Positions 11,064-18,503 of a stretch of DNA of 64,000 bases are shown here, in pieces. Under the pieces are notes generated by a model. The model saw only the letters and a list, made by a program, of their open reading frames with translations, ran no database searches and was not told the origin of the DNA. The DNA is from Aidingimonas halophila (GTDB taxonomy: Bacteria > Pseudomonadota > Gammaproteobacteria > Pseudomonadales > Halomonadaceae), in NCBI RefSeq assembly GCF_900106955.1, contig NZ_FNNI01000012.1, forward strand, positions 19,839 through 83,838, read 5' to 3'. Every line of letters begins with the position of its first letter. Position 1 is the first letter of the stretch. A program made the translations under genes and the position numbers.

Positions 11064-11163
11064 ATCAGAACTCCTACTATTCTTGGTTAACCATGGTTGC
11101 TTCGATATCGAGCATCCGTTTGCGCCAGACGAACACGTCGCATAAACGGGTATGCAACCATTC

Positions 11164-11190
11164 ATATCGGCAGAAGAATAGTTCTCTTCA
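11164..11190 (-). promoter_or_regulatory. Sigma-28 (FliA)-type promoter for the YjfB-like gene
   Basis: On the minus strand TGAA is followed, after 15 bases, by GCCGATAT. The FliA consensus is TAAA-N15-GCCGATAA, so the -10 matches 7 of 8 and the core -35 3 of 4. Transcription would begin near 11155, leaving a leader of about 90 bases. Confidence 0.6.
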
Positions 11191-11296
11191 ATCAACTGGA
11201 TCAAAAGAAACCAGCAGCCTGGCGCCTACGGATGTTTCACACTAAGAGGATGACCAAGAAAATCAATGAGAGAACGACCCCATAAGGGAAACCACC

Positions 11297-11716
11297 ATGC
11301 AACGCCTATCGCTCGACCGTGCAGTACTCCATGTTCGTGACCTCGACCGAATGGTGGCATTTTGTCATGAGGTGCTTGCACTGCCTCTGCTACTTCACAC
11401 ACCGTGGGGAGCCACCTTCGAAGTGGGAACCGATGAGCGTGACCACACCCAGGTTCTTATGTTGCTGGCTGACGAGACACCTTCTGAACCACGCCAGATG
11501 ACACTTGAAGTCGCTGATAACGAATTCCAAGCCACGTGCGAACATTTACGCCACCACGGCGCCACACTATTCGAAAGCGAAGGCAGTAGCGCACCGGGAT
11601 GCGCCTGGCGCGTGCTGTACTGCAGCATGCCCGAGGGCCATCAATTGCAAGTCGTCACCATCGATCCCCGTCGTTGTGCCCCGACCAGCACGCGGCTCGC
11701 CCCGACACGCCCCTAA
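11297..11716 (+). CDS. VOC-superfamily protein (glyoxalase/bleomycin-resistance fold)
   Basis: A 139-residue single-module protein. The N-terminus LDRAVLHVRDLDRMVAFCHEVL is the classic first beta-alpha unit of the vicinal-oxygen-chelate fold. The second half has DPxG-type replacement DSEG... absent and instead ends YCSMPEGHQLQVV, where the E-G-H strand could supply metal ligands. The substrate cannot be named: the family includes glyoxalases, ring-cleavage dioxygenases and antibiotic-binding proteins. The ATG at 11297 follows AAGGGA at a normal distance. It faces a small minus-strand gene, and their stop codons overlap by four bases. Neighbours give no pathway hint. Confidence 0.75.
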   Translation: MQRLSLDRAVLHVRDLDRMVAFCHEVLALPLLLHTPWGATFEVGTDERDHTQVLMLLADETPSEPRQMTLEVADNEFQATCEHLRHHGATLFESEGSSAPGCAWRVLYCSMPEGHQLQVVTIDPRRCAPTSTRLAPTRP

Positions 11717-11946
11717 TTTGACTCATCATGCCTGGCCCGATCCCTAAACTTCCGCTGCTTGTTACGCTGATACAAACGCGCCACAGCGATACTCAGCGCC
11801 GCGGCCAGCATCCCCCCCAGGGTCAATGCTTGCCAGGATCGCGCGGCATCCCCCAGCAACGTTTCCAGCGTGATGATGGTCACGAAACCAACTGCCTGGG
11901 TGGCAATGGCCAGGGCACGTAACCGATCAAAGGATTTTCCGGCCAT
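11713..11946 (-). CDS. Small membrane protein of unknown function (two helices)
   Basis: Seventy-seven residues with two hydrophobic segments, about residues 10-30 (LAIATQAVGFVTIITLETLL) and 38-58 (ALTLGGMLAAALSIAVARLY). A strongly basic C-terminal tail (RNKQRKFRDRARHDESN) suggests a cytoplasmic C-terminus by the positive-inside rule. The ATG at 11946 is preceded by AGGAG at about six bases, so it looks translated. I do not recognise the family. It converges on the VOC gene with a four-base stop-codon overlap. It diverges from the TlpA-like gene, with 130 bases between them. Confidence 0.6.
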   Translation of the reverse strand: MAGKSFDRLRALAIATQAVGFVTIITLETLLGDAARSWQALTLGGMLAAALSIAVARLYQRNKQRKFRDRARHDESN

Positions 11947-12076
11947 GCATGACTCCTAACAGGCAAACCTGCAGGATACCCCTGCAAGAGATGGGTGACA
12001 GCCACGCCATGATGACAGTAGGCTTGCCAGTCGTCACCCCTCATCACGCTGGACGCGCTGGAGTTCTATTGCTGTC

Positions 12077-12877
12077 ATGGATGCCCTTGCCCTAGGCCCG
12101 TTACTCATCTCATTGCCCCGACTCTATGCCTTTGCCGTGGGTCTGGCACTACTGATTGCCAGCCTCCTGTTACTGGGCTTGTCGAAACGCGCCCATGCCC
12201 GCTGGTTCAACCCGATGCTGCTATTCTGGCTGCTCGGCGCACGACTGGGCCATGTCGCCACGCATAGTGAAGCCTATCAGGGGGCCGCCATGGACATCCT
12301 TAAGCTCTGGCAGCCGGGCTACAGCCCAGTCTGGGGACTGGTAGCCGCCCTGGCCTGGACCGCCTGGTATCTTCGCGGGCAGTGGCTACGTTTTGTGACT
12401 GCCGCTAGCATGCTGGTTGCCGGCACGGTCCTGTGGCTTGCCATAGTGGCATGGGCCCCTTTGAGTGATGACCTTCCCATTCACCAGATCCCCGATATCA
12501 CTCTGGCAACCCTGGAGGGTGAATCGGTGAATCTCAGAGACCTGGAGGATGATCGAATTCTGGTCAATCTCTGGGCTACGTGGTGTCCACCATGCTTGCG
12601 GGAAATGCCGCTTCTGGAGGAAGTCGACACTCGTGATGACGTCACTGTGGTCATTGTCAACCAAGGCGAGGATCTCCTTGACGCCTCACGCTATCTCGAC
12701 GAACAAGGTCTCGAATTTCGCTATGCATTGCTCGATCCGCATCAGGAACTGACTATGCTAAGCCAGACACCAGGATTACCAACCACCATGCTGTTCGATA
12801 GTGAGGGCAATACGCTGGAACACCATGCTGGCGAGTTGAGCCGCAGCCAGTTGGATGCCTGGCTCGAAGACCATTGA
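12077..12877 (+). CDS. Membrane-anchored TlpA/ResA-type thioredoxin-fold protein
   Basis: A 266-residue protein. The first 135 residues hold about four membrane helices; the opening RLYAFAVGLALLIASLLLLG recalls the N-terminus of prolipoprotein diacylglyceryl transferase (Lgt), without enough sequence to be an active enzyme. A periplasmic thioredoxin fold follows, with LVNLWATWCPPCLREMP (CPPC active site) near residue 170 and the cis-proline in TPGLPTTMLF. Family knowledge suggests a disulfide reductase for cytochrome c maturation or another extracytoplasmic substrate. No cytochrome gene is adjacent, so the partner is unknown. The ATG has only a distant GGAG (13 bases), so the start is the weak point. 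Confidence 0.8.
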   Translation: MDALALGPLLISLPRLYAFAVGLALLIASLLLLGLSKRAHARWFNPMLLFWLLGARLGHVATHSEAYQGAAMDILKLWQPGYSPVWGLVAALAWTAWYLRGQWLRFVTAASMLVAGTVLWLAIVAWAPLSDDLPIHQIPDITLATLEGESVNLRDLEDDRILVNLWATWCPPCLREMPLLEEVDTRDDVTVVIVNQGEDLLDASRYLDEQGLEFRYALLDPHQELTMLSQTPGLPTTMLFDSEGNTLEHHAGELSRSQLDAWLEDH

Positions 12878-13008
12878 GTAAAAACGCCGCCATAGGCTTA
12901 AGCGAGCGATGACTTTCCGTTACCATACCGCGCCCCGGCACCGGGTCGACAAGCTCCACGGCCTGGTTGCCATGTCACCGCAATGTCATCTGCATCACTC
13001 GAGGCATC

Positions 13009-15972
13009 ATGAGCGACTTCTCCCCCGGCCAACGCTGGATAAGCGATGGTGAAGCCGAGCTGGGGCTTGGCACCATCCTCAATTGCGACAACCGTATTGT
13101 GACGGTGCTGTTTCCCGCCAGTGAAGAAACCCGAACATACAGCGTACGCCAGGCACCCCTGACCCGAGTCGTTTTCGGTAGCGGTGACCGGATTCAATCC
13201 GCCGACGGCTGGCAACTCATCGTCGACGACAGCAAAGAAAGCGACGGCCTCCTCATTTATATCGGCCAGGATGATCAGGGGCAATGGCAGGAACTGCCCG
13301 AAACCCAATTGGCTGACACCATGCAGTTCGATCAGGCCAGAGATCGTTTGCTGACCGGCCAGGTCGACAGAAACGACTGGTTCAATCTTCGCTTCCAAAC
13401 CCTCCAGCAGCATCAGCGGATCGAACGCAACCCCGCATTGGGGTTTACGGGCCCCAAGGTCGACCTGATTCCCCATCAACTCTACATTGCTGATGAAGTC
13501 GCGAACCGCCATGCGCCTCGAGTCCTGCTGGCCGATGAGGTTGGACTGGGCAAAACGATCGAAGCCGGCCTGATCCTCCACCGTTTGCTGCTCACCGGAC
13601 GTGCCGAACGTGCCCTCATTCTGGTACCGGATAGCCTCACGCACCAATGGCTGGTGGAATTGCTCCGCCGTTTCGCGCTGGACGTCACCCTTCTTGACGA
13701 ACAACAAAGCCAAGCCTACGACAGCACGAATCCTTTCGAAGCCGGACAGTTGATCCTTGCAAGTCAGCAATGGTTATTCGCCAACCCCCATCGCCAACAG
13801 CAGGCTGAAGACAGCGACTGGGACCTGCTGATCGTCGATGAAGCACACCACCTGGACTGGGCACCCGATCACGCCGGACCGGGATATACGTGTGTCGAAC
13901 GCATGGCAGCCTCGATCCCCGGCATCCTGCTGCTGACGGCCACCCCCGAACAGATGGGATTGACCAGTCATTTTGCACGCTTACGTCTTCTGGACCCGGA
14001 TCGCTATCACGATCTGGAGCAGTTCAAGGAGGAAGAACAGGGTTATGTGCAGGTTGCCGAGGCGATCGAGATCCTTGACCGGCTATCCGAGGCGGGACAT
14101 TCCCCTCTTCCCCCGAATGATCGAGAAGCGATCGCTGCCGTCATTGACGATCCGGACAGCCAGGCCTTGCTGGAGACACTGGACGATCCCGAACGGGGTC
14201 CTCAACAGCATGCCGTGGCCAATACGCAGTTACGTGACCAACTCCTGGATCGGCATGGCACGGGGCGTGTCATGTTTCGCAACAGCCGCCGCCACGTGGC
14301 AGGCTTTCCTGAACGCCGCCTTCATGTCAGTGAACTGGACGCTCCTTCGCCTTATCGGCATTTGCTACGTCGCATAGCGCGGGACGAAGACACCCTTGAC
14401 GAACTACTGATTGCTACCGGGCTCGATTATCCCGATGCGGTGCTCTATCCGGATATAATGTACCGCCACATGAACTCGACATCGCTGGAAGCACAGCCCT
14501 GGTGGCGCTTCGATCCGCGCGTCAACTGGTTACTCGAACAACTCGAAGCCGCACGTGATGCCGATGATGGAGGCAAGATCCTCGTCATTACTCATCATCG
14601 CGAAACCGCGCTGGATCTGGCCGAGGGGTTACGCGTCGTGGGCGGCATTCACGCCCCGGTTTTTCATGAGTCCATGACACTGGTCGAGCGGGACCGAGCG
14701 GCTGCCGCCTTTGCCGATGATGAATCGGGCTGCCAGTTACTGATCTGCTCGGAGATCGGCTCGGAAGGACGCAACTTCCAGTTCTGCCATCGTCTGGTGA
14801 TGTTCGACCTGCCACCGCACCCTGACCTGCTGGAACAACGCATCGGGCGGCTCGACCGCATCGGACAACAGCACGCTATCGACCTGCTTGTCCCTGTGTT
14901 CAAAGCCAGTCCTGGTGAACGTTTGCTCTGCTGGTATCGTGACGGCATGAACGCCTTTGGTGCACCGACAGGTATCGGCAGCGAGCTTCACGACGTCTTC
15001 GGCGACGCCCTGGCTGATGCATTGCTCGATGCAGAAGGGCTACAGGAAATCATCGAAGAAACCTGGACCATGTACCAGACGCGCCTGGATGAACGCGACG
15101 CGGGGCGACACCGATTACTCGAGCGCAATGCCTATCGTCCCGAGCGCGCTCAGCAAGTCATCAGTGCCATTAACGAACTCGACGAGGATCCCGCTCTTCC
15201 GGACTATCTCGATAGGGCGCTGGACGTCTTCGGGATCGACGACGTGACACTGGGCAATGAACTCGTCCACCTTCAACCGGGGCCTCAAATGCTCGATGGG
15301 TTGCCAGGACTCACCAAGGGGGAAGAAGGTTTCACAGCGACCGTGTCCCGGCAAGCCGCCCTGGCACGCGATGACGTACAGCACCTTTCCTGGGAGCACC
15401 CCTTGCTACGCGAAATCATGGGGCGGATCCTGACAGGCACCATGGGCAATACAGCCGTGGCGTTGCTGGCGCATCCCGCGATCCCGGCCGGACGCTTGAT
15501 GGCCGAACTGATATTCCGGACACACTGCCCGGCCCCAAAATCGCTTCACATCAACCGCTTTCTTCCCGCCACGGCCGTCCGAGTGCTCCTGGATGAATCA
15601 GGTACCAACCTGTCTGGCAGCGTGTCTTTCCACGGACTCGCCAAAAACCTACAAAAAGTCAAGAAAGCAGTCGCGCGTGACCTGATCCGCAGCCGTCATG
15701 ACCAATTGCGCGAACTACTGTTCAAGGGCGAACAGGAAGCCGAGCGTGAACTACCCAGCATTGTCGAAGCGGCACAGACCCGGATGAGAGAGGCCCTGGA
15801 CGGTGAGTTGATCCGACTTCAGGCATTGGCACGTCACAATCCGTCGGTGCGGCCTGACGAATTACAATCGCTGCGCAACGAACGCTCAGCGCTGAACGAC
15901 GCCATCGAAAATACCCGCTTGCGCCTCGATGCAGTGCGAGTCATCGTGACAGTGGACAAAGACAAACGCTAA
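13009..15972 (+). CDS. rapA: RNA polymerase-associated ATPase RapA
   Basis: Swi2/Snf2-type ATPase that binds RNA polymerase and helps recycle it after termination; 987 residues (968 in E. coli). N-terminal Tudor-like domains open MSDFSPGQRWISDGEAELGLG. The helicase core has Walker A in ADEVGLGKTIEAGLI, the DEAH box in LLIVDEAHHLDW and motif III TATPEQ. The C-terminal RecA lobe has QRIGRLDRIGQ. The ATG at 13009 follows GAGG by four bases and gives the family N-terminus; the earlier in-frame ATG at 12967 would add unsupported residues. It stands alone, converging on the epimerase gene with a four-base overlap of stop codons. Confidence 0.97.
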   Translation: MSDFSPGQRWISDGEAELGLGTILNCDNRIVTVLFPASEETRTYSVRQAPLTRVVFGSGDRIQSADGWQLIVDDSKESDGLLIYIGQDDQGQWQELPETQLADTMQFDQARDRLLTGQVDRNDWFNLRFQTLQQHQRIERNPALGFTGPKVDLIPHQLYIADEVANRHAPRVLLADEVGLGKTIEAGLILHRLLLTGRAERALILVPDSLTHQWLVELLRRFALDVTLLDEQQSQAYDSTNPFEAGQLILASQQWLFANPHRQQQAEDSDWDLLIVDEAHHLDWAPDHAGPGYTCVERMAASIPGILLLTATPEQMGLTSHFARLRLLDPDRYHDLEQFKEEEQGYVQVAEAIEILDRLSEAGHSPLPPNDREAIAAVIDDPDSQALLETLDDPERGPQQHAVANTQLRDQLLDRHGTGRVMFRNSRRHVAGFPERRLHVSELDAPSPYRHLLRRIARDEDTLDELLIATGLDYPDAVLYPDIMYRHMNSTSLEAQPWWRFDPRVNWLLEQLEAARDADDGGKILVITHHRETALDLAEGLRVVGGIHAPVFHESMTLVERDRAAAAFADDESGCQLLICSEIGSEGRNFQFCHRLVMFDLPPHPDLLEQRIGRLDRIGQQHAIDLLVPVFKASPGERLLCWYRDGMNAFGAPTGIGSELHDVFGDALADALLDAEGLQEIIEETWTMYQTRLDERDAGRHRLLERNAYRPERAQQVISAINELDEDPALPDYLDRALDVFGIDDVTLGNELVHLQPGPQMLDGLPGLTKGEEGFTATVSRQAALARDDVQHLSWEHPLLREIMGRILTGTMGNTAVALLAHPAIPAGRLMAELIFRTHCPAPKSLHINRFLPATAVRVLLDESGTNLSGSVSFHGLAKNLQKVKKAVARDLIRSRHDQLRELLFKGEQEAERELPSIVEAAQTRMREALDGELIRLQALARHNPSVRPDELQSLRNERSALNDAIENTRLRLDAVRVIVTVDKDKR

Positions 15973-16862
15973 TTGAGGATATCCGAGAGAGCCTGCTCGA
16001 GTGTCGGGAAGTGGAATGTGAATCCGGCTGCTTGCAGGCGAGCGGGACGCATATCGGCGCCGGTCAGCAACAGCCGTGACATTTCGCCCAGACCCAGCTT
16101 GAGCGCCAACGACGGTACTGTCAGCAACGCAGGACGCTTGAGTTGGCGAGCCAATGTCCGGGTAAACTCGGCATTCGTTACGGGATGAGGTGCCGAGGCA
16201 TTGAAAGGACCCGCCAATGCCTCCTGCTCCAGGAGAAACTCGATGGTGCGTACCAGGTCCTCACGATGTATCCATGGCATGAACTGCTGGCCGCTGCCCA
16301 AGCGTCCGCCCAACCCCAATTTGAAAGGCGGCAGCAACCGTTGCAGTGTTCCTCCACCCGGTCCCAGCACCAAGCCGATACGCAGGACCGCCAGTCGCAC
16401 ACCGTACTCTTCGACATCGCGGGCTGCACTCTCCCAACGTTCACATAAACGATGGGCGAACTCGTCCTTGGCCGGCGTCTGTTCCGTCACTTCCCGATTC
16501 CCCTGATCACCGTAATACCCCATCGCCGACCCCGAGACCATGACTCGCGGCGGGGTTTCCAGTTCCCGACACAACATCACCAGGTCACGTGTGATATTGA
16601 CCCGGGAATCAATCAAACGACGCTTCTGGGCCTCACTCCAACGCTTGTCGGCGATAGGCTCACCTGCCAGATTGACGATCGCCTCTGGGTTCTGGTTCAC
16701 GGCACTCAGTACTGCCGAATCAACCCAGGCATTTTCCGGCAAACGCCTACGAGCCCTTTCGGGGTCCCGGGAGATGACCAGAACCTCATGGCCGGCCGAC
16801 TGTAGTCGCTCGCACAAGCGCACTCCTACGAATCCAGTGCCACCCGTGATCAAAACTCGCAT
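15969..16862 (-). CDS. TIGR01777-family NAD(P)-dependent epimerase (YfcH-like)
   Basis: A 297-residue extended short-chain dehydrogenase. The NAD(P)-binding loop GGTGFVG lies at residues 7-13, followed by NLAGEPIADKRW, the MVSGSAMGYYGD segment carrying the catalytic tyrosine region, and FMPWIHREDLVR. A DUF1731-type C-terminal segment (GADMRPARLQAAGFTFHFP) completes the family architecture. The natural substrate is not established for this family. The ATG at 16862 has GGAG seven bases upstream. The gene diverges from cbiX, and its promoter contains tandem TTATAC repeats. An epimerase next to cbiX, merR and phrB is an arrangement I recall from Pseudomonas, so a role with the light/repair cluster is plausible. 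Confidence 0.88.
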   Translation of the reverse strand: MRVLITGGTGFVGVRLCERLQSAGHEVLVISRDPERARRRLPENAWVDSAVLSAVNQNPEAIVNLAGEPIADKRWSEAQKRRLIDSRVNITRDLVMLCRELETPPRVMVSGSAMGYYGDQGNREVTEQTPAKDEFAHRLCERWESAARDVEEYGVRLAVLRIGLVLGPGGGTLQRLLPPFKLGLGGRLGSGQQFMPWIHREDLVRTIEFLLEQEALAGPFNASAPHPVTNAEFTRTLARQLKRPALLTVPSLALKLGLGEMSRLLLTGADMRPARLQAAGFTFHFPTLEQALSDILN

Positions 16863-16905
16863 CGCTCGCTCCCTCGCTGCCCGACTCGCCTCGAGCCGGA
16901 GCAAT

Positions 16906-16934
16906 GTTATACAACATTTATACGCATCTGTTAG
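16906..16934 (-). promoter_or_regulatory. Epimerase promoter overlapping tandem TTATAC repeats
   Basis: On the minus strand CTAACA, 17 bases, then TATAAC forms a reasonable sigma-70 promoter about 40 bases before the epimerase start. Read on the plus strand, the -10 and spacer contain TTATACAA (16907) and TTATACGC (16918), exactly 11 bases apart. This resembles the 11-base direct repeats (nTnTACAn) bound by CarH/LitR-type MerR regulators. Confidence 0.5.
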
Positions 16935-16986
16935 TCTAGAAGAGAATACTCCCCATGACACGACGTAGCCGAGGAGGTAACACCCC

Positions 16987-17355
16987 ATGACACAGGCACT
17001 GATTCTTCTGGCTCATGGCTCCCGGGATCCGCACTGGCGGGCGCCTTTCGACAATCTGGAGGCTGCCCTTCAGCAGCGCCAACAAAGGATGATACGTCTG
17101 GCCTACATGGAACTTTGCGAGCCGTCACTGGAAACCGTAACTGCTGATCTAGCAGCCAACAATGTCAGCAAAGCCGACGTGCTGCCGTTGTTTTTCGCGT
17201 CCGGACGACATCTACGCGAGGACGTCCCCGGCCAGATTGACGAATTGCATCAGGTGCACCCGGATATCCGTCTGACGCTGCTTGCCCCTGTCGGTGACCA
17301 CCCGGCTTTCGTGGATGCGCTGGTGAATATCATCGAGTCCCGCCCAGGATCGTAA
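16987..17355 (+). CDS. CbiX-type sirohydrochlorin chelatase-like protein
   Basis: A 122-residue single-domain protein starting MTQALILLAHGSRDPHW. This carries the AHGSR histidine motif of the CbiX/SirB class II chelatases. A second histidine lies in FFASGRHLREDVP, the position of the other metal-insertion ligand. Small CbiX proteins insert cobalt or nickel (or iron for SirB) into sirohydrochlorin and are thought to work as dimers. Here there are no other cobalamin or siroheme genes, so the metal is undecided. A strong AGGAGG site precedes the ATG. The gene lies upstream of the LitR-like merR gene, whose relatives bind cobalamin, a suggestive but unproven link. Confidence 0.82.
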   Translation: MTQALILLAHGSRDPHWRAPFDNLEAALQQRQQRMIRLAYMELCEPSLETVTADLAANNVSKADVLPLFFASGRHLREDVPGQIDELHQVHPDIRLTLLAPVGDHPAFVDALVNIIESRPGS

Positions 17356-17373
17356 CTTCTTGCGAGACATTTT

Positions 17374-17402
17374 TTGTACAGCGGGATTGCCTTGTACAAT
17401 AT
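17374..17402 (+). promoter_or_regulatory. Candidate merR promoter with two TTGTACA elements
   Basis: TTGTAC (17374), 17 bases, then CAATAT reads as a promoter. TTGTACAG overlaps the -35, and the palindrome TTGTACAA (17392-17399) overlaps the spacer and -10. Both match the nTnTACAn half-site of CarH/LitR regulators, so autoregulation by the downstream MerR protein is plausible. The two half-sites are 18 bases apart, not 11. Confidence 0.45.
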
Positions 17403-17519
17403 TTTGCACCATCCTAGCAATATCAATGGTGTTCTCCGGCTGACCATGAACATGGCTCCCCGGTCAGGTCATGGTAGGGCACTATCGTCTCATCACATCA
17501 GAAAAAGGCTCCAGAGCGC

Positions 17520-18431
17520 ATGAGTGACAAGGTAACGGATCCAACCGATGCGCCCCTGTATCCGATTCGTGAAGTCTCTAGATTGACCGGGGTAAATTCG
17601 GTCACGTTACGCGCCTGGGAGCGCCGGTACGGTTTGATTCAGCCCCAGCGCACCCCCAAAGGGCACCGGCTCTATGCGCGAGACGATATCGAGCGTATCG
17701 AGCAGATCCTGCAGTGGCTGAACCGGGGAGTTCCCGTCAGCCAGGTACGAGAGCTGCTCGATCAGCCAGCCGCCGTTGAAGCCCCTGACCCCATCGCCGG
17801 TGATTGGTCGAGCCAACGTCAACAACTCAGCGCGGCGCTCGAAGCTTACGACATGGCGCGGCTCGATGCGCTCTTCAACCAGTGTATGGCTCTTTATCCA
17901 GTGGCTACCTGCTTGAACGAGCTTCTCAAGCCCTGGGTGGAAACGCTCGAGGAACACTGGAACGAGCAACTGGGCGCTACGCTGCAACAACGTACGCTGG
18001 AAGCATTCCTGCGCACCCGGATCGGCACGCGCCTTTATCATGCCAATCAGATCAATCAGGGAGGGACACTGCTGATCAGTCGCCTCCCGGATGATGCAGG
18101 TAACTTGTGGGAATTACTGGTCGCTCTGGCCGCCTCCCAAGCCGGTTACCGTGTGCGCCTGTACGATACCGCCCTACCCATCAATGAAATGCCGCTCGCC
18201 GCCGAACGACTCAAGGTGGACGCGCTACTTCTATGCAGTGGACAGGCAGAGCGTGCCGAACTGATGAGGCGCCAGTTACCTCGACTGGCTGAACAGCTCG
18301 ACGTGGTATTGGGACTATGCGGCCCGGTAGCCCGCATCCGGGCCGCCGAACTGGCCGACAGCCAAGTAGCCATTCTCGGCGATGATCCATTGCAGGCCAT
18401 CACCCGTCTTTCACCCTTGCTCCAGCATTGA
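17520..18431 (+). CDS. MerR-family regulator with degenerate B12-binding-like domain (LitR/BluR type)
   Basis: A 303-residue regulator. The N-terminal MerR winged helix spans about residues 14-80, with TLRAWERRYGLI and TPKGHRLYARDD. The rest (about 100-300) follows the layout of the CarH/LitR cobalamin-binding module, with a helical bundle and then a Rossmann-like domain. The light-sensing residues seem lost. In CarH a W-x9-EH motif caps the cofactor; here W147 is followed ten residues later by Q157-R158. The cobalt-ligating histidine region reads DDAGNLWELL, with Asn near the expected His. This resembles BluR and the class of LitR proteins that depend on a partner photoreceptor. It sits 72 bases upstream of phrB. 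Confidence 0.82.
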   Translation: MSDKVTDPTDAPLYPIREVSRLTGVNSVTLRAWERRYGLIQPQRTPKGHRLYARDDIERIEQILQWLNRGVPVSQVRELLDQPAAVEAPDPIAGDWSSQRQQLSAALEAYDMARLDALFNQCMALYPVATCLNELLKPWVETLEEHWNEQLGATLQQRTLEAFLRTRIGTRLYHANQINQGGTLLISRLPDDAGNLWELLVALAASQAGYRVRLYDTALPINEMPLAAERLKVDALLLCSGQAERAELMRRQLPRLAEQLDVVLGLCGPVARIRAAELADSQVAILGDDPLQAITRLSPLLQH

Positions 18432-18503
18432 AATGCACGATTACGGGCGAGTGCCGCACCCGCGAGAATCCCACCGCCCGAACAGTTAAAGCGAGAGGTC
18501 CCC

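Noticed and set aside
12898..13770. 290-codon minus-strand frame antisense to the rapA start
   Set aside because: Covers the conserved rapA N-terminus on the other strand and has no ribosome-binding site or family resemblance.
17356..17519. Cobalamin riboswitch upstream of the LitR-like gene or cbiX
   Set aside because: The gap is short and lacks a B12-box-like conserved block; nothing beyond the TTGTACA elements is visible.
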